Shown: positions 34,059 through 41,503 of the stretch, one piece after another
Numbering within the stretch: position 1 is the stretch's first letter
Layout: each line of letters begins with the position of its first letter
Origin: Rhizobium sp. Q54
Lineage (GTDB): Bacteria > Pseudomonadota > Alphaproteobacteria > Rhizobiales > Aestuariivirgaceae
Length of the DNA stretch: 50,850 bases
Reading direction: 5' to 3'
NCBI GenBank assembly: GCA_945889445.1
Contig: CAMDBX010000020.1
Span: forward strand, 1-50,850
Program-made: the position numbers and the translations under genes
Notes under the pieces: generated by a model
Told to the model about the DNA's origin: nothing
The model's input: the letters and a program-made list of their open reading frames with translations, nothing else
Database searches by the model: none

Positions 34059-34706
34059 CTAACCAACCGAATGTAACGGCTGGATGACAGAGACATGCTC
34101 ATAGCGCTCGAGGAAGGCCTCGGCCGAGAGCGACCGAAAATCCGGTAGCGCGGCGCGAATCTCCTCGTGCGACCAGTCCCACCAGGCCAACGCCTGCAAC
34201 CTGTCCGCAATGTCGCGCGGGTGGCGCCACTTGATGAAGCGCGCCGGCGCACCTGCCACCACCGCATAAGGGGCCACGTCCTTGGTCACCACCGATTGTG
34301 CCCCGATGATGGCGCCATCACCAATGGTCACGCCCTTCATGACGATCGCGCCATGCCCGATCCACGTGTCGTGCCCCACCCGCACCGGGCGGGACCGGCG
34401 CCAGTCGAAGACCGCCTGCTCGTCCTGCTCGTCCGGCCAGAAATAACTCGAGCGATACATGAAATGATGCAGAGATGCCCGGTGATAGGGGTGTTCGCCG
34501 GGGTTGAGCCGCGTGAAGGCGGCAACGTTCACGAACTTGCCGAGCACCGAATAGGCAATATCGGCATAGCGCGCAGTGTAGCTGTAGTCGCCCATCTCCG
34601 ATTCAAGGATGTTGGAACCTTCTCCAATCTCAACAAAGGCGCCGAGCTGGCTGTTGCGCACCGTGGCATTGGGATGAAGGAAGGGCTGAGGTCCAAGTTG
34701 CGGCAT
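34059..34706 (-). CDS. Hexapeptide-repeat transferase of C-P lyase operons
   Basis: The 215-residue protein is a left-handed beta-helix acyltransferase of the group found with phn genes. Hexapeptide turns are seen at NATVRNSQLGAFVEIGEGS and at VRVGHDTWIGHGAIVMKGVT, with GAIIGAQSVVTKDVAPYAVV near the end, and the catalytic-type histidine lies in the HHFMYRSSYFW region. Relatives of the chloramphenicol/xenobiotic type acetylate small amines; here it may acetylate aminoalkylphosphonates, a role played by PhnO elsewhere. It is the first gene of the phn operon, with a Pho-box-like site 37 bases upstream. Confidence 0.9.
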   Translation of the reverse strand: MPQLGPQPFLHPNATVRNSQLGAFVEIGEGSNILESEMGDYSYTARYADIAYSVLGKFVNVAAFTRLNPGEHPYHRASLHHFMYRSSYFWPDEQDEQAVFDWRRSRPVRVGHDTWIGHGAIVMKGVTIGDGAIIGAQSVVTKDVAPYAVVAGAPARFIKWRHPRDIADRLQALAWWDWSHEEIRAALPDFRSLSAEAFLERYEHVSVIQPLHSVG

Positions 34707-34742
34707 GCTGTGTCTCCGAAACCCTTCTCTTCCGAGCGTTCG

Positions 34743-34760
34743 GTGACATGCAGATGAAGG
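34743..34760 (-). promoter_or_regulatory. Pho-box-like site of the C-P lyase operon
   Basis: On the minus strand CCTTCAT-CTGC-ATGTCAC matches the Pho pattern at 11 of 14 positions by my count. It lies 37 bases upstream of the hexapeptide transferase start and would control the whole operon down to phnN. Confidence 0.55.
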
Positions 34761-34774
34761 ATGGTTGCGAAGGC

Positions 34775-35107
34775 TTAGGAATTGTCTTCACGGGCCGCAA
34801 CTGTTGCCGCAGCGCCGTCGACGATGTTCAAGTGCTCGGTCAGGCTGGCCATCTGCAGCATTTCCCGTACTGTGCCATTGCGCGGAGCAAACGTCACGAA
34901 TGCAATGCCGCGCTGTTTGAACTGCTTGAGGGTGGAAACCAGCAGGCGAATCCCCATCGACGATAGGTAAGTGAGGTCTTGGAGGTCGATTGTCACCTTG
35001 CCATCCTGCGCATTCACCGCACCTGCCTTGGCAGCGAACCCGGTTTCGATCTTAGCCACCGCAGCGGTGTCGAGTCGGCCTTCGAGCTTCAGGATTTGAA
35101 CGGTCAT
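34775..35107 (-). CDS. STAS domain protein (anti-sigma factor antagonist type)
   Basis: The 110-residue protein is a single STAS domain: VQILKLEGRLDTAAVAKIE, VTIDLQDLTYLSSMGIRLLV and GIAFVTFAPRNGTVREML. The phospho-accepting serine of SpoIIAA-like proteins would be in the YLSSMG loop, and both serines are present. Such proteins bind anti-sigma factors or sensor kinases and change state by phosphorylation. The ATG at 35107 has GGAGG eight bases upstream. A Pho-box-like site lies 53 bases before it, so it may connect phosphate starvation to another signalling path. No partner kinase or sigma factor is beside it. Confidence 0.9.
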   Translation of the reverse strand: MTVQILKLEGRLDTAAVAKIETGFAAKAGAVNAQDGKVTIDLQDLTYLSSMGIRLLVSTLKQFKQRGIAFVTFAPRNGTVREMLQMASLTEHLNIVDGAAATVAAREDNS

Positions 35108-35159
35108 ATCAATTGCCTCCGGCGACATTGGATGATGCATTGTGTGGTGCTCAGATTAC

Positions 35160-35177
35160 ATGACAGTTTTGTGACTT
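35160..35177 (-). promoter_or_regulatory. Pho-box-like site before the STAS gene
   Basis: On the minus strand AAGTCAC-AAAA-CTGTCAT matches the Pho pattern at 12 of 14 positions by my count, with a perfect second half-site. It lies 53 bases before the STAS start. Confidence 0.55.
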
Positions 35178-35193
35178 CTCTGCAGCGTGTTGG

Positions 35194-36162
35194 CTAACTC
35201 CGGTCCATCAATTTAAGATACAGGATCACCGCACCCGAGGAGAGCAGGCACAGCCCGGCGGCCGCCCAGAAGCCCCAGGGCGAGTCGGTGAAAGGAATGC
35301 CCTCCAGATTCATTCCGAACATGCCAGCCACCAGCGCGGGCGGCAGGAAGGTGGCCGTCAGGGCAGACAGGGTGAAGAGCTGCCGGTTGGTCTCGGATGC
35401 CAGCTTGGCATCGATCTCGTCATGGAAGAACCGCGCCCGCGCTTCCATGTCGGCGAAGTCCTGGTCGAGATTGCTCAGTCGCGCTGCGGCAAGGCCGAAG
35501 CCTTCGGGAGTCGGGATGCTTGCCCTCTCAGCCGTCTGCAGCGCTCTTCGCATGGCGCGCATGTGGCGGTGAAGCTGGGCGATCTCGCGGCGCGTGAGCA
35601 TCAGCCGCTTGCGCTCTCCACGATGGTGCTCGTCAAGGACATGGTCCTCGATCATCTCCAACTCGTCGGACAGCTGGTGCAGCGCCACGTCCAGCGTATC
35701 ACTGTAAAGCGACAGGAGGTGCGACAGCAAGCTGGCTGGATTTGCGAAGCTGGAACCCGTCCCGATCGTCTGCCGCAACCGCTCAGCCGACTGCACCGCC
35801 TTGACCCGCCCGGTGATCAGGAAGCGCTCGCCCAATGCGAAGTGAATCCATGCGAATTCGGTCGAATCCGCATCGAACTCTCGGCGAAAGTCAGCCAGAT
35901 GGCCATACAACACGCTCTCCGACGCACTCACATGCTGTCGCAAGGGAGGGTCGCATATTTCGTTCACAAGCTCGACCGGAAAACCGAAGGTCTGGGCCAG
36001 CCAGCGGCGGCAGCGCCAATCAGCAAAATTAAGGTGAAGCCACAACCATTCATCCGCGCCAGGAAGAGGTTCGCTGAGCGCGTCTTCGGACAAAGGCCGC
36101 GCGCGGCCCGATGCATCGAATCCAAAGGCACAGATCAGGCCCGGAACGGCGGTGGCGTTCAA
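35194..36162 (-). CDS. CorA/ZntB-type divalent metal transporter
   Basis: The 322-residue protein is a member of the 2-TM-GxN family. A soluble N-terminal domain (residues 1-260) contains a long helix (RGERKRLMLTRREIAQLHRH), and two membrane helices follow near the C terminus. The signature GMFGMNLEGIP sits between them, with the GMN motif intact. The EWLWLHLNFAD start and the PPLRQHV segment resemble ZntB, which moves zinc, more than classical CorA, which moves magnesium. The metal is therefore uncertain. It lies upstream of the STAS gene on the same strand, with about 85 bases between. Confidence 0.9.
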   Translation of the reverse strand: MNATAVPGLICAFGFDASGRARPLSEDALSEPLPGADEWLWLHLNFADWRCRRWLAQTFGFPVELVNEICDPPLRQHVSASESVLYGHLADFRREFDADSTEFAWIHFALGERFLITGRVKAVQSAERLRQTIGTGSSFANPASLLSHLLSLYSDTLDVALHQLSDELEMIEDHVLDEHHRGERKRLMLTRREIAQLHRHMRAMRRALQTAERASIPTPEGFGLAAARLSNLDQDFADMEARARFFHDEIDAKLASETNRQLFTLSALTATFLPPALVAGMFGMNLEGIPFTDSPWGFWAAAGLCLLSSGAVILYLKLMDRS

Positions 36163-36561
36163 AAGAGGGTGTCCGGCGTTGAGCAGCGAAGGTGCCCCCG
36201 GCTACGCCAGGCGTGTGACAGTTCCACGACACTCCGTATTCACGCGGGCGGGGTCCTGGTGAGCCAGTCGTCACACCCCCGATATGCATCGGCAGCAGCG
36301 TCAGCAGTCTGGCTTCGCCTCCGTGGGCCAGCCTGCGAGCCTCGCTCCCTGCGAGATGGAGCGGGGCTCGCCCCAAGCAGGCAGTTAGGTTGCTTAAAGA
36401 CGCTTGAAGAAAGGCCCTGAGAGCGCTGGTGGCCGGCAGAAGTTCCCGATCCCGGCGGTTCGTCATGGTCAACGGGAGATAACGGACAACCACCGCCATA
36501 TGCGCGAGCGGCCCCACCCCGTGCAGCCAGTCGGAACTGAAGCCCTCAAACCATCCCAGAA

Positions 36562-36641
36562 AGAAAAAAGGGCCGCAGGTTTGCACCGCGCGGCCCAAGT
36601 CTAGGGAGGAAACGCCCAAGAAGGGCATGCAGGGCATCGCT
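36562..36641 (-). ncRNA. Candidate MmgR/suhB-family small RNA (alpha-r8 type)
   Basis: Read on the minus strand there is a short hairpin GCCC-TTCTT-GGGC (36614-36626), a single-stranded TTTCCTCCCTAGACTT motif, and then a strong intrinsic terminator: GGGCCGC (36590-36596) pairing with GCGGCCC (36570-36576) followed by TTTTTT. The CCTCCC anti-Shine-Dalgarno motif before a GC-rich terminator, and the position next to an inositol-monophosphatase-type gene, are features of the suhB/MmgR RNAs of rhizobia. MmgR limits phasin and storage-granule formation. The 3' end is firm; the 5' end is estimated from the usual length of about 77 bases. Confidence 0.6.
36564..36596 (-). terminator. Intrinsic terminator of the small RNA
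   Basis: Seven-base perfect stem GGGCCGC/GCGGCCC with a 13-base loop, followed on the minus strand by a run of six T. It has the form of a rho-independent terminator. Confidence 0.8.
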
Positions 36642-36702
36642 GCCTCGCAAGGGGGCATATGGCAGTGCGACATGGATTTCGCAAGAGGGGCTTCGGCAGA
36701 AT

Positions 36703-36755
36703 TTTGCACAGAGGGTCAAAATTTGCACGAGGACTGCCGGAGGATCATGTGCAAA
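36703..36755. repeat. Repeated TTTGCAC motifs upstream of the small RNA
   Basis: TTTGCAC occurs at 36703-36709 and 36722-36728 and as GTGCAAA at 36749-36755; the last two form an inverted repeat with a 20-base spacer. A fourth copy is in the terminator loop at 36580-36586. The cluster lies where a promoter of the small RNA would be, so it may be an operator. Confidence 0.5.
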
Positions 36756-36803
36756 TATCTGAAGTAACATGTTTATTCTACTGCGCTCGGAAGCCCTCGT
36801 GAA

Positions 36804-36892
36804 GCCATGCAGAAAATGCATGGCGTCGGGATTATGCTGCAACGCAGCATGAAAGCCGGTCTTGAGGCCGGCGTGTCCTTCACCTAGGAAGG
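36804..36892 (+). promoter_or_regulatory. Tandem hairpins in the leader of the HisN-type gene
   Basis: Four stem-loops follow each other: GCCATGCA/TGCATGGC (36804-36824), ATGCTGC/GCAGCAT (36834-36850), GCCGG/CCGGC (36855-36872) and CCTTC/GAAGG (36877-36892). The last ends 20 bases before the start codon at 36913. This suggests a structured 5' leader that may control translation, or an RNA element on either strand. No known riboswitch is recognised. Confidence 0.45.
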
Positions 36893-36912
36893 GTGCGGAG
36901 AGGAAAGACACC

Positions 36913-37704
36913 ATGACTGCGCCGGACTGGGCTGAACTCACCCGCTTTGCCATTGCTCTGGCCGAGGCCTCCGCTGCCGCCATCCTTCCCTATTTCCGCA
37001 AGAACGCCGCCATCGAGGTGAAGGACGGCCCCGTCTGGGACCCCGTCACCGAGGGCGACCGCGCTGGCGAACGGGCCATCCGGGCGCTGATCGAGCGCCA
37101 TTTCCCCGACCATGGCATCCACGGAGAGGAATACGGCATCAAGCCCGGCAGTTCGCCCTTCACCTGGGTGCTGGACCCGGTCGACGGGACCCGCAGCTTC
37201 GTCTGCGGCATGCCGACCTGGGCCACCCTGATCGGCCTCAGCTTCGAGGGCCGCCCCGTGTTGGGGCTGATGAACCAGCCCGTGGTGGGCGACATGTTCT
37301 ATGGCAACCCACACGGCGCGTGGCATGCCTACCGCGGTGCTACCATGCCGATCACCACGCGCACTGGCGTTCCGCTCAGCCGGGCCACGCTCGCCACCAC
37401 AGCACCCGAACTCTATCGCAGCACGGAAAACCAGCGCCGCTTCCATAGCCTCAAGGACAGGGCACAACTCACCCGCTATGGCGGCGACGCCTATTTCTTC
37501 TGCATGGTGGCAGCGGGCCACATCGACATCGCCATGGACTGCGGCCTGCAGCCTTATGACATCACCCCCCTGCTCCCCATCGTCAGCGGCGCGGGCGGTT
37601 TTGCCGCGGAGTGGACGGGCGGCGATCTCACCAAGGGCGGCAACGTCATCACCGCGGGCTCGCAGGCGCTGCTCGACGAGGCGCTCGCTATCATGGCGCA
37701 TTGA
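36913..37704 (+). CDS. hisN: Inositol monophosphatase family protein, HisN-type phosphatase
   Basis: The 263-residue enzyme belongs to the lithium-sensitive phosphatase family. Metal-binding motifs are complete: GEEYG, LDPVDGTRSFVCGMPTWATLIG and the C-terminal DCGLQPYDITPLLPIV. The DPVDGTRSF form with a following G-PTW is like the histidinol-phosphate phosphatases (HisN) of alphaproteobacteria, which remove phosphate in histidine synthesis; inositol-1-phosphate phosphatase is the alternative. The ATG at 36913 is preceded by GGAGAGGAAAG. A structured leader and a candidate small RNA lie upstream. Adenine deaminase follows 50 bases later, probably in one operon. Confidence 0.87.
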   Translation: MTAPDWAELTRFAIALAEASAAAILPYFRKNAAIEVKDGPVWDPVTEGDRAGERAIRALIERHFPDHGIHGEEYGIKPGSSPFTWVLDPVDGTRSFVCGMPTWATLIGLSFEGRPVLGLMNQPVVGDMFYGNPHGAWHAYRGATMPITTRTGVPLSRATLATTAPELYRSTENQRRFHSLKDRAQLTRYGGDAYFFCMVAAGHIDIAMDCGLQPYDITPLLPIVSGAGGFAAEWTGGDLTKGGNVITAGSQALLDEALAIMAH

Positions 37705-37754
37705 TTGCGCGAGGACGCCCGCCATCTATAGTGCCTCCAAACGAGGAGTTCACC

Positions 37755-39548
37755 ATGAGCGCATTGCAGAGTTGGGCCGACAGTGCCGCCCTTTTGGTCG
37801 ACACCGCCACGGGCCGCGCCAAGGCCGACATGGTGATCCGCAACGGCCGCTGGGTGAACGTTCATTCGGGCGAGATCATTCCCGGCACCGACATCGCCAT
37901 CGCCGCTGGCCGCTTCGCCTATGTGGGGCCTGACGCATCCCACGCCATCGGCCCCGCCACGCAGGTGATCGATGCTGATGGCCGTTATCTGGTGCCGGGC
38001 CTCTGCGATGCGCACATGCATGTGGAAAGCGGCATGGTGACGGTCACCGAATTCGCCCGCGCCGTAATTCCACACGGCACCACCTCGATGTTCATCGACC
38101 CGCACGAGATCGCCAATGTGCTGGGCCTGCCGGGCGTCAGGCTCATGCATGACGAGGCGATGGGCCTTCCCGTCAGTGTCTTCGTGCAGATGCCCTCCTG
38201 CGTGCCAAGCGCGCCGGGCCTCGAGAACCCCGGCGCGGTGCTCGGCCCCGACGAGGTGCGCGAGGCGATGGCCTGGCCCAACATCATCGGCCTCGGCGAG
38301 ATGATGAATTTTCCCGGCGTGATCGCCGGCGACCACAAGATGCTGGCGGAGATTGCCGCCACCCAGCGCGCCGGCAAGACGGTGGGTGGCCATTATGCCT
38401 CGCCCGACCTCGGCCTGCCCTTCCACGCCTATGCCGCGGGCGGCCCCGCCGATGACCACGAGGGCACGCGCGCCGAGGACGCCATCGCCCGGGTCCGCCA
38501 GGGCATGCGCGCCATGCTGCGGCTGGGGTCCGCCTGGTATGACGTGGCAGCCCAGATCAAGGTGGTCACCGAGAGTGGGCTCGATCCCCGCAATTTCATT
38601 CTGTGCACGGATGATTCGCATTCCGGAACGCTGGTGAAGGACGGGCACATGAACCGTGTCGTCCGCCATGCCATCGCCCAGGGGCTCAAGCCCATCACCG
38701 CCATCCAGATGGCCACGCTGAACACCGCCCAGCATTTCGGCCTCGAGCGTGAGTTGGGTTCCATCACGCCCGGCCGCCGCGCCGACGTTGTTCTCACCTC
38801 GGATCTCGTGACGCTTCCCATCGAAATGGTCATTGCCCGCGGCAAGGTGCTGGCCGAGCACGGAAAACTGACGGCGGATATTCCAGCCTTCGCCTACCCC
38901 GCCAGTGCCAAGAACACCGTCAACATGAAGCGTGACCTAACAGCGGCGGATTTCGCCATCGCCGCCCCCAAGGGCGCGAACGAAGTGACGGCCCGCGTCA
39001 TCGGCGTCATCGAGAACCAGGCGCCAACGCGCGCGCTGGAGAAGCGGTTGAAGGTCTCATCCGGCCTCGTCGATGCCGACGGCCAGTCCGGCGTCTGCCA
39101 GACCGCCGTGGTCGAGCGCCACAAGGCCACGGGCGGCATCAGCAACGCCTTCGTCTCGGGCTTCGGCTACAATGTCGATTGCGCGGTGGCCTCCACCGTC
39201 GCCCATGACAGCCACCACATGATCGTCGTCGGCACCAACCGCGACGACATGGCCACCGCGGCCAACATTTTACGCAAGGTGGGCGGCGGTGCGGTGGTGG
39301 TCAGCAAGGGCAGAACGCTGGCGCTGGTCGAACTGCCCATCGCGGGGCTGATGTCGGACGAGCGCGCCGAGATCGTCGCGGTGAAGGCCGGCCAACTTGT
39401 CGACGCCATGAAGGCCTGCGGCTGCACCCTCAACAACGCCTACATGCAGCACTCGCTGCTGGCGCTGGTGGTGATTCCCGAGTTGCGGATCTCGGACATC
39501 GGCCTGGTGGACGTGCGGACCTTCGAGAAGGTCGATCTCTTCGTTTGA
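37755..39548 (+). CDS. ade: Adenine deaminase
   Basis: The 597-residue amidohydrolase converts adenine to hypoxanthine and ammonia in purine salvage. It has the AdeC-type metal motif PGLCDAHMHVESGMVTVTEF, followed by GTTSMFIDPHEIANVLG, IGLGEMMNFPGV and CTDDSHSGTLV, then a C-terminal domain with SGFGYNVDCAVASTVAHDSH. Length is normal. The ATG at 37755 has GAGGAG at the right distance; a longer frame upstream overlaps the HisN gene and is not needed. A perfect hairpin at 39556 lies just after the stop. Confidence 0.94.
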   Translation: MSALQSWADSAALLVDTATGRAKADMVIRNGRWVNVHSGEIIPGTDIAIAAGRFAYVGPDASHAIGPATQVIDADGRYLVPGLCDAHMHVESGMVTVTEFARAVIPHGTTSMFIDPHEIANVLGLPGVRLMHDEAMGLPVSVFVQMPSCVPSAPGLENPGAVLGPDEVREAMAWPNIIGLGEMMNFPGVIAGDHKMLAEIAATQRAGKTVGGHYASPDLGLPFHAYAAGGPADDHEGTRAEDAIARVRQGMRAMLRLGSAWYDVAAQIKVVTESGLDPRNFILCTDDSHSGTLVKDGHMNRVVRHAIAQGLKPITAIQMATLNTAQHFGLERELGSITPGRRADVVLTSDLVTLPIEMVIARGKVLAEHGKLTADIPAFAYPASAKNTVNMKRDLTAADFAIAAPKGANEVTARVIGVIENQAPTRALEKRLKVSSGLVDADGQSGVCQTAVVERHKATGGISNAFVSGFGYNVDCAVASTVAHDSHHMIVVGTNRDDMATAANILRKVGGGAVVVSKGRTLALVELPIAGLMSDERAEIVAVKAGQLVDAMKACGCTLNNAYMQHSLLALVVIPELRISDIGLVDVRTFEKVDLFV

Positions 39549-39555
39549 ACAAAAA

Positions 39556-39581
39556 TGCGCGGGGACAGGGCCCCGCGCATG
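39556..39581 (-). terminator. Terminator between ade and the small secreted-protein gene
   Basis: ATGCGCGGGG (39556-39565) pairs perfectly with CCCCGCGCAT (39572-39581) around a six-base loop. On the minus strand it is followed by TTTTG, so it fits as an intrinsic terminator of the minus-strand gene at 39606 and may also stop transcription from ade. Confidence 0.75.
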
Positions 39582-39605
39582 CTGTGGTCGGCGGTGGCGG
39601 AATGC

Positions 39606-39878
39606 TTACTGCATCGCCAGCTTCAGGCACTTGCCAGCCGCCATGGCAGCGGGGCGGGCAGCCGACATCGGTACCTGGCCCGACTCGACGAGCGCCTTCG
39701 TCGCGGTCGTCACAACGGCCTTGAGGTCGACGCCGGGCGTCACCTGCGGCATTGCGGCGCTGAAGATGGCCTGGCCATTGGTATCGAGGCCCGAGGCGCA
39801 GCTCGTGGCCTCGGCGGCGCCCGCGAAGGCCGGGGCAGCGGTGATCGCCAGAAGGGCGATGGCGGTGATAATGCGCAT
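39606..39878 (-). CDS. Small secreted protein, unknown
   Basis: The 90-residue product has a clear signal peptide (MRIITAIALLAITAAPAFAG, cleavage after AFA). The mature part is about 70 residues, with two cysteines (TSCASGL and GKCLKL) that could form a disulfide. I recognise no family. It is rich in alanine and has one predicted helix. A good intrinsic terminator lies 25 bases after the stop, and the gene is alone in its transcript. Exported to the periplasm or beyond; function unknown. Confidence 0.7.
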   Translation of the reverse strand: MRIITAIALLAITAAPAFAGAAEATSCASGLDTNGQAIFSAAMPQVTPGVDLKAVVTTATKALVESGQVPMSAARPAAMAAGKCLKLAMQ

Positions 39879-40000
39879 GTGCGTATCCTTTCGAGAATGC
39901 GTTCGGCGAAACCTCTAGCCGAGCTCGGGGGAATGTGAATCCGTAAAACCCTGCGTCAGGGGCGAAAATGAAGAGGCCACCCGGAGGCCGCCCTTGTCGC

Positions 40001-40417
40001 TCAATCGTCCCGGTACACGCGTTCGCGTCGCTCGTGGCGTTCCTGTGCCTCGATCGACAGCGTGGCAATCGGGCGCGCGTCCAGCCGCTTCAGGCTGATC
40101 GGCTCACCCGTTTCCTCGCAATATCCGTAGGATCCGTCTTCGATCCGCTTCAGCGCCGAGTCGATCTTGGAGATCAGCTTGCGCTGGCGGTCGCGGGTGC
40201 GCAGCTCCAGCGAACGGTCGGTTTCGGAGGACGCGCGGTCGGCCAAGTCGGGCAGGACGTGGTTCTCGTCCTGCAGATGGGCGATGGTTTCCCGGCTTTC
40301 CTTCAGGATCTCTTCCTTCCAGGTCATGAGCTTTGCCCGGAAATATTCGCGCTGCCGTTCATTCATGAACGGCTCGTCGTCACTGGGTTTGTAGGCTTCG
40401 TCGACTTCTGCAGCCAT
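40001..40417 (-). CDS. dksA: DksA-type RNA polymerase-binding factor
   Basis: The 138-residue protein is DksA, which enters the RNA polymerase secondary channel and works with ppGpp in the stringent response. The coiled-coil tip and zinc-finger region are recognisable: REYFRAKLMTWKEEILKES, then DLADRASSETDRSLELRTRDR (two acidic tip residues present), and GSYGYCEETGEPISLKRLDA. Only one of the four zinc cysteines is present (in YCEETG), as in many alphaproteobacterial DksA proteins that work without zinc. I set the start at 40417 (MAAEVDEAY); an upstream extension is unlikely. Confidence 0.93.
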   Translation of the reverse strand: MAAEVDEAYKPSDDEPFMNERQREYFRAKLMTWKEEILKESRETIAHLQDENHVLPDLADRASSETDRSLELRTRDRQRKLISKIDSALKRIEDGSYGYCEETGEPISLKRLDARPIATLSIEAQERHERRERVYRDD

Positions 40418-40616
40418 TTCGAACTCTCTGTGAACCCCTGCTTGGGCGCGGCTTATAGCGTCAGCCCGGGCCTTCCACAATAGCTGGCTTGCACCCCGGT
40501 CGGGCCATCCACAGGCCTGCTATGGCCATGAATTTGCAACGTTTTTATGACATTTGCCAGGCGCTCCGCGGAATGCCACAAAGGCTCCCGGCCGGAACCA
40601 GAAGGACCACGAACGC

Positions 40617-41462
40617 ATGCGCTTTGAAGGAACAGCGGATTATGTCGCAACCGACGACCTGAAAACGGCCGTCAACGCGGCCATCGTGCTGGAGCGCCCG
40701 CTCCTGGTGAAGGGCGAACCCGGCACCGGCAAGACGGTGCTGGCGCGCGAGATTGCCTCGGGCCTCGGCGCACCCATCATCGAGTGGCACATCAAGTCCA
40801 CCACCAAGGCGCAGCAGGGCCTCTATGAGTATGACGCGGTGGCCCGCCTGCGCGACTCGCAGCTGGGCGACACGCGCGTACACGACATTGCCAACTACAT
40901 TCGCCGCGGCAAGCTGTGGGAGGCCTTCACCGCGCCCGAGCGTCCGGTGCTGCTGATCGACGAGATCGACAAGGCCGACATCGAATTCCCCAACGACCTG
41001 CTGCAGGAGTTGGACCGCATGGAATTCTTTGTCTACGAGACGGGCAAGATCGTGAAGGCCGAGCGCCGCCCCATCGTCATCATCACGTCCAACAACGAGA
41101 AGGAGCTCCCCGACGCCTTCCTGCGGCGCTGCTTCTTCCACTACATCAAGTTCCCTGATGCCGAGACCATGCAGGCCATCGTCGACGTGCACTTCCCCGG
41201 CATCAAGAAGCGGCTGGTGTCGGAGGCGCTCAACATTTTCTTCGAACTGCGCGACGTGCCGGGCCTCAAGAAGAAGCCTTCCACCTCCGAACTCCTCGAC
41301 TGGCTGAAGCTGATCCTCAACGAGGACATCGACGTCGAGGCGCTGCGCGAGCGCGACCCGCGCAAGGTCATCCCGCCGCTGCACGGAGCCCTCCTCAAAA
41401 ACGAGCAGGACGTGATGCTGTTCGAACGCCTGGCCTTCATGGCACGGCGCGAGGGCCGCTAG
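40617..41462 (+). CDS. MoxR family AAA ATPase
   Basis: The 281-residue protein is a MoxR-type AAA+ ATPase, a chaperone-like motor. Walker A is VKGEPGTGKTVLAREI, Walker B is VLLIDEIDKADIEFPNDLLQ, sensor 1 is VIITSNNEKELPDAFLRRC, and the arginine finger and lid follow. MoxR proteins usually work with a von Willebrand factor A protein encoded next door to insert metal or mature a partner enzyme. Here the next gene converges from the other strand and is not a VWA protein, so the partner must lie elsewhere. AAGGA lies before the ATG at 40617. Confidence 0.9.
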   Translation: MRFEGTADYVATDDLKTAVNAAIVLERPLLVKGEPGTGKTVLAREIASGLGAPIIEWHIKSTTKAQQGLYEYDAVARLRDSQLGDTRVHDIANYIRRGKLWEAFTAPERPVLLIDEIDKADIEFPNDLLQELDRMEFFVYETGKIVKAERRPIVIITSNNEKELPDAFLRRCFFHYIKFPDAETMQAIVDVHFPGIKKRLVSEALNIFFELRDVPGLKKKPSTSELLDWLKLILNEDIDVEALRERDPRKVIPPLHGALLKNEQDVMLFERLAFMARREGR

Positions 41463-41465
41463 TCC

Positions 41466-41493
41466 GGCAGGCGCCGGAAGCCCGGCGCCTGCC
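41466..41493. terminator. Perfect 12-bp hairpin between convergent genes
   Basis: GGCAGGCGCCGG (41466-41477) pairs with CCGGCGCCTGCC (41482-41493) around a four-base loop, between the ends of the MoxR gene and the large secreted-protein gene. It lacks a T tract but probably serves as a bidirectional terminator. Confidence 0.65.
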
Positions 41494-41503
41494 CGTCACG
41501 TGA

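Noticed and set aside
36404-36604. A 66-codon plus-strand ORF overlapping the small RNA terminator
   Set aside because: It runs through the terminator structure and its product looks like chance coding.
36810-36887. A 25-codon ORF through the tandem hairpins (MQKMHGVGIMLQRS...)
   Set aside because: It has no ribosome binding site, and the paired stems explain the sequence better.
37554-38861. Minus-strand frame of 435 codons opposite adenine deaminase
   Set aside because: The plus strand carries a full adenine deaminase with its metal-site motifs.
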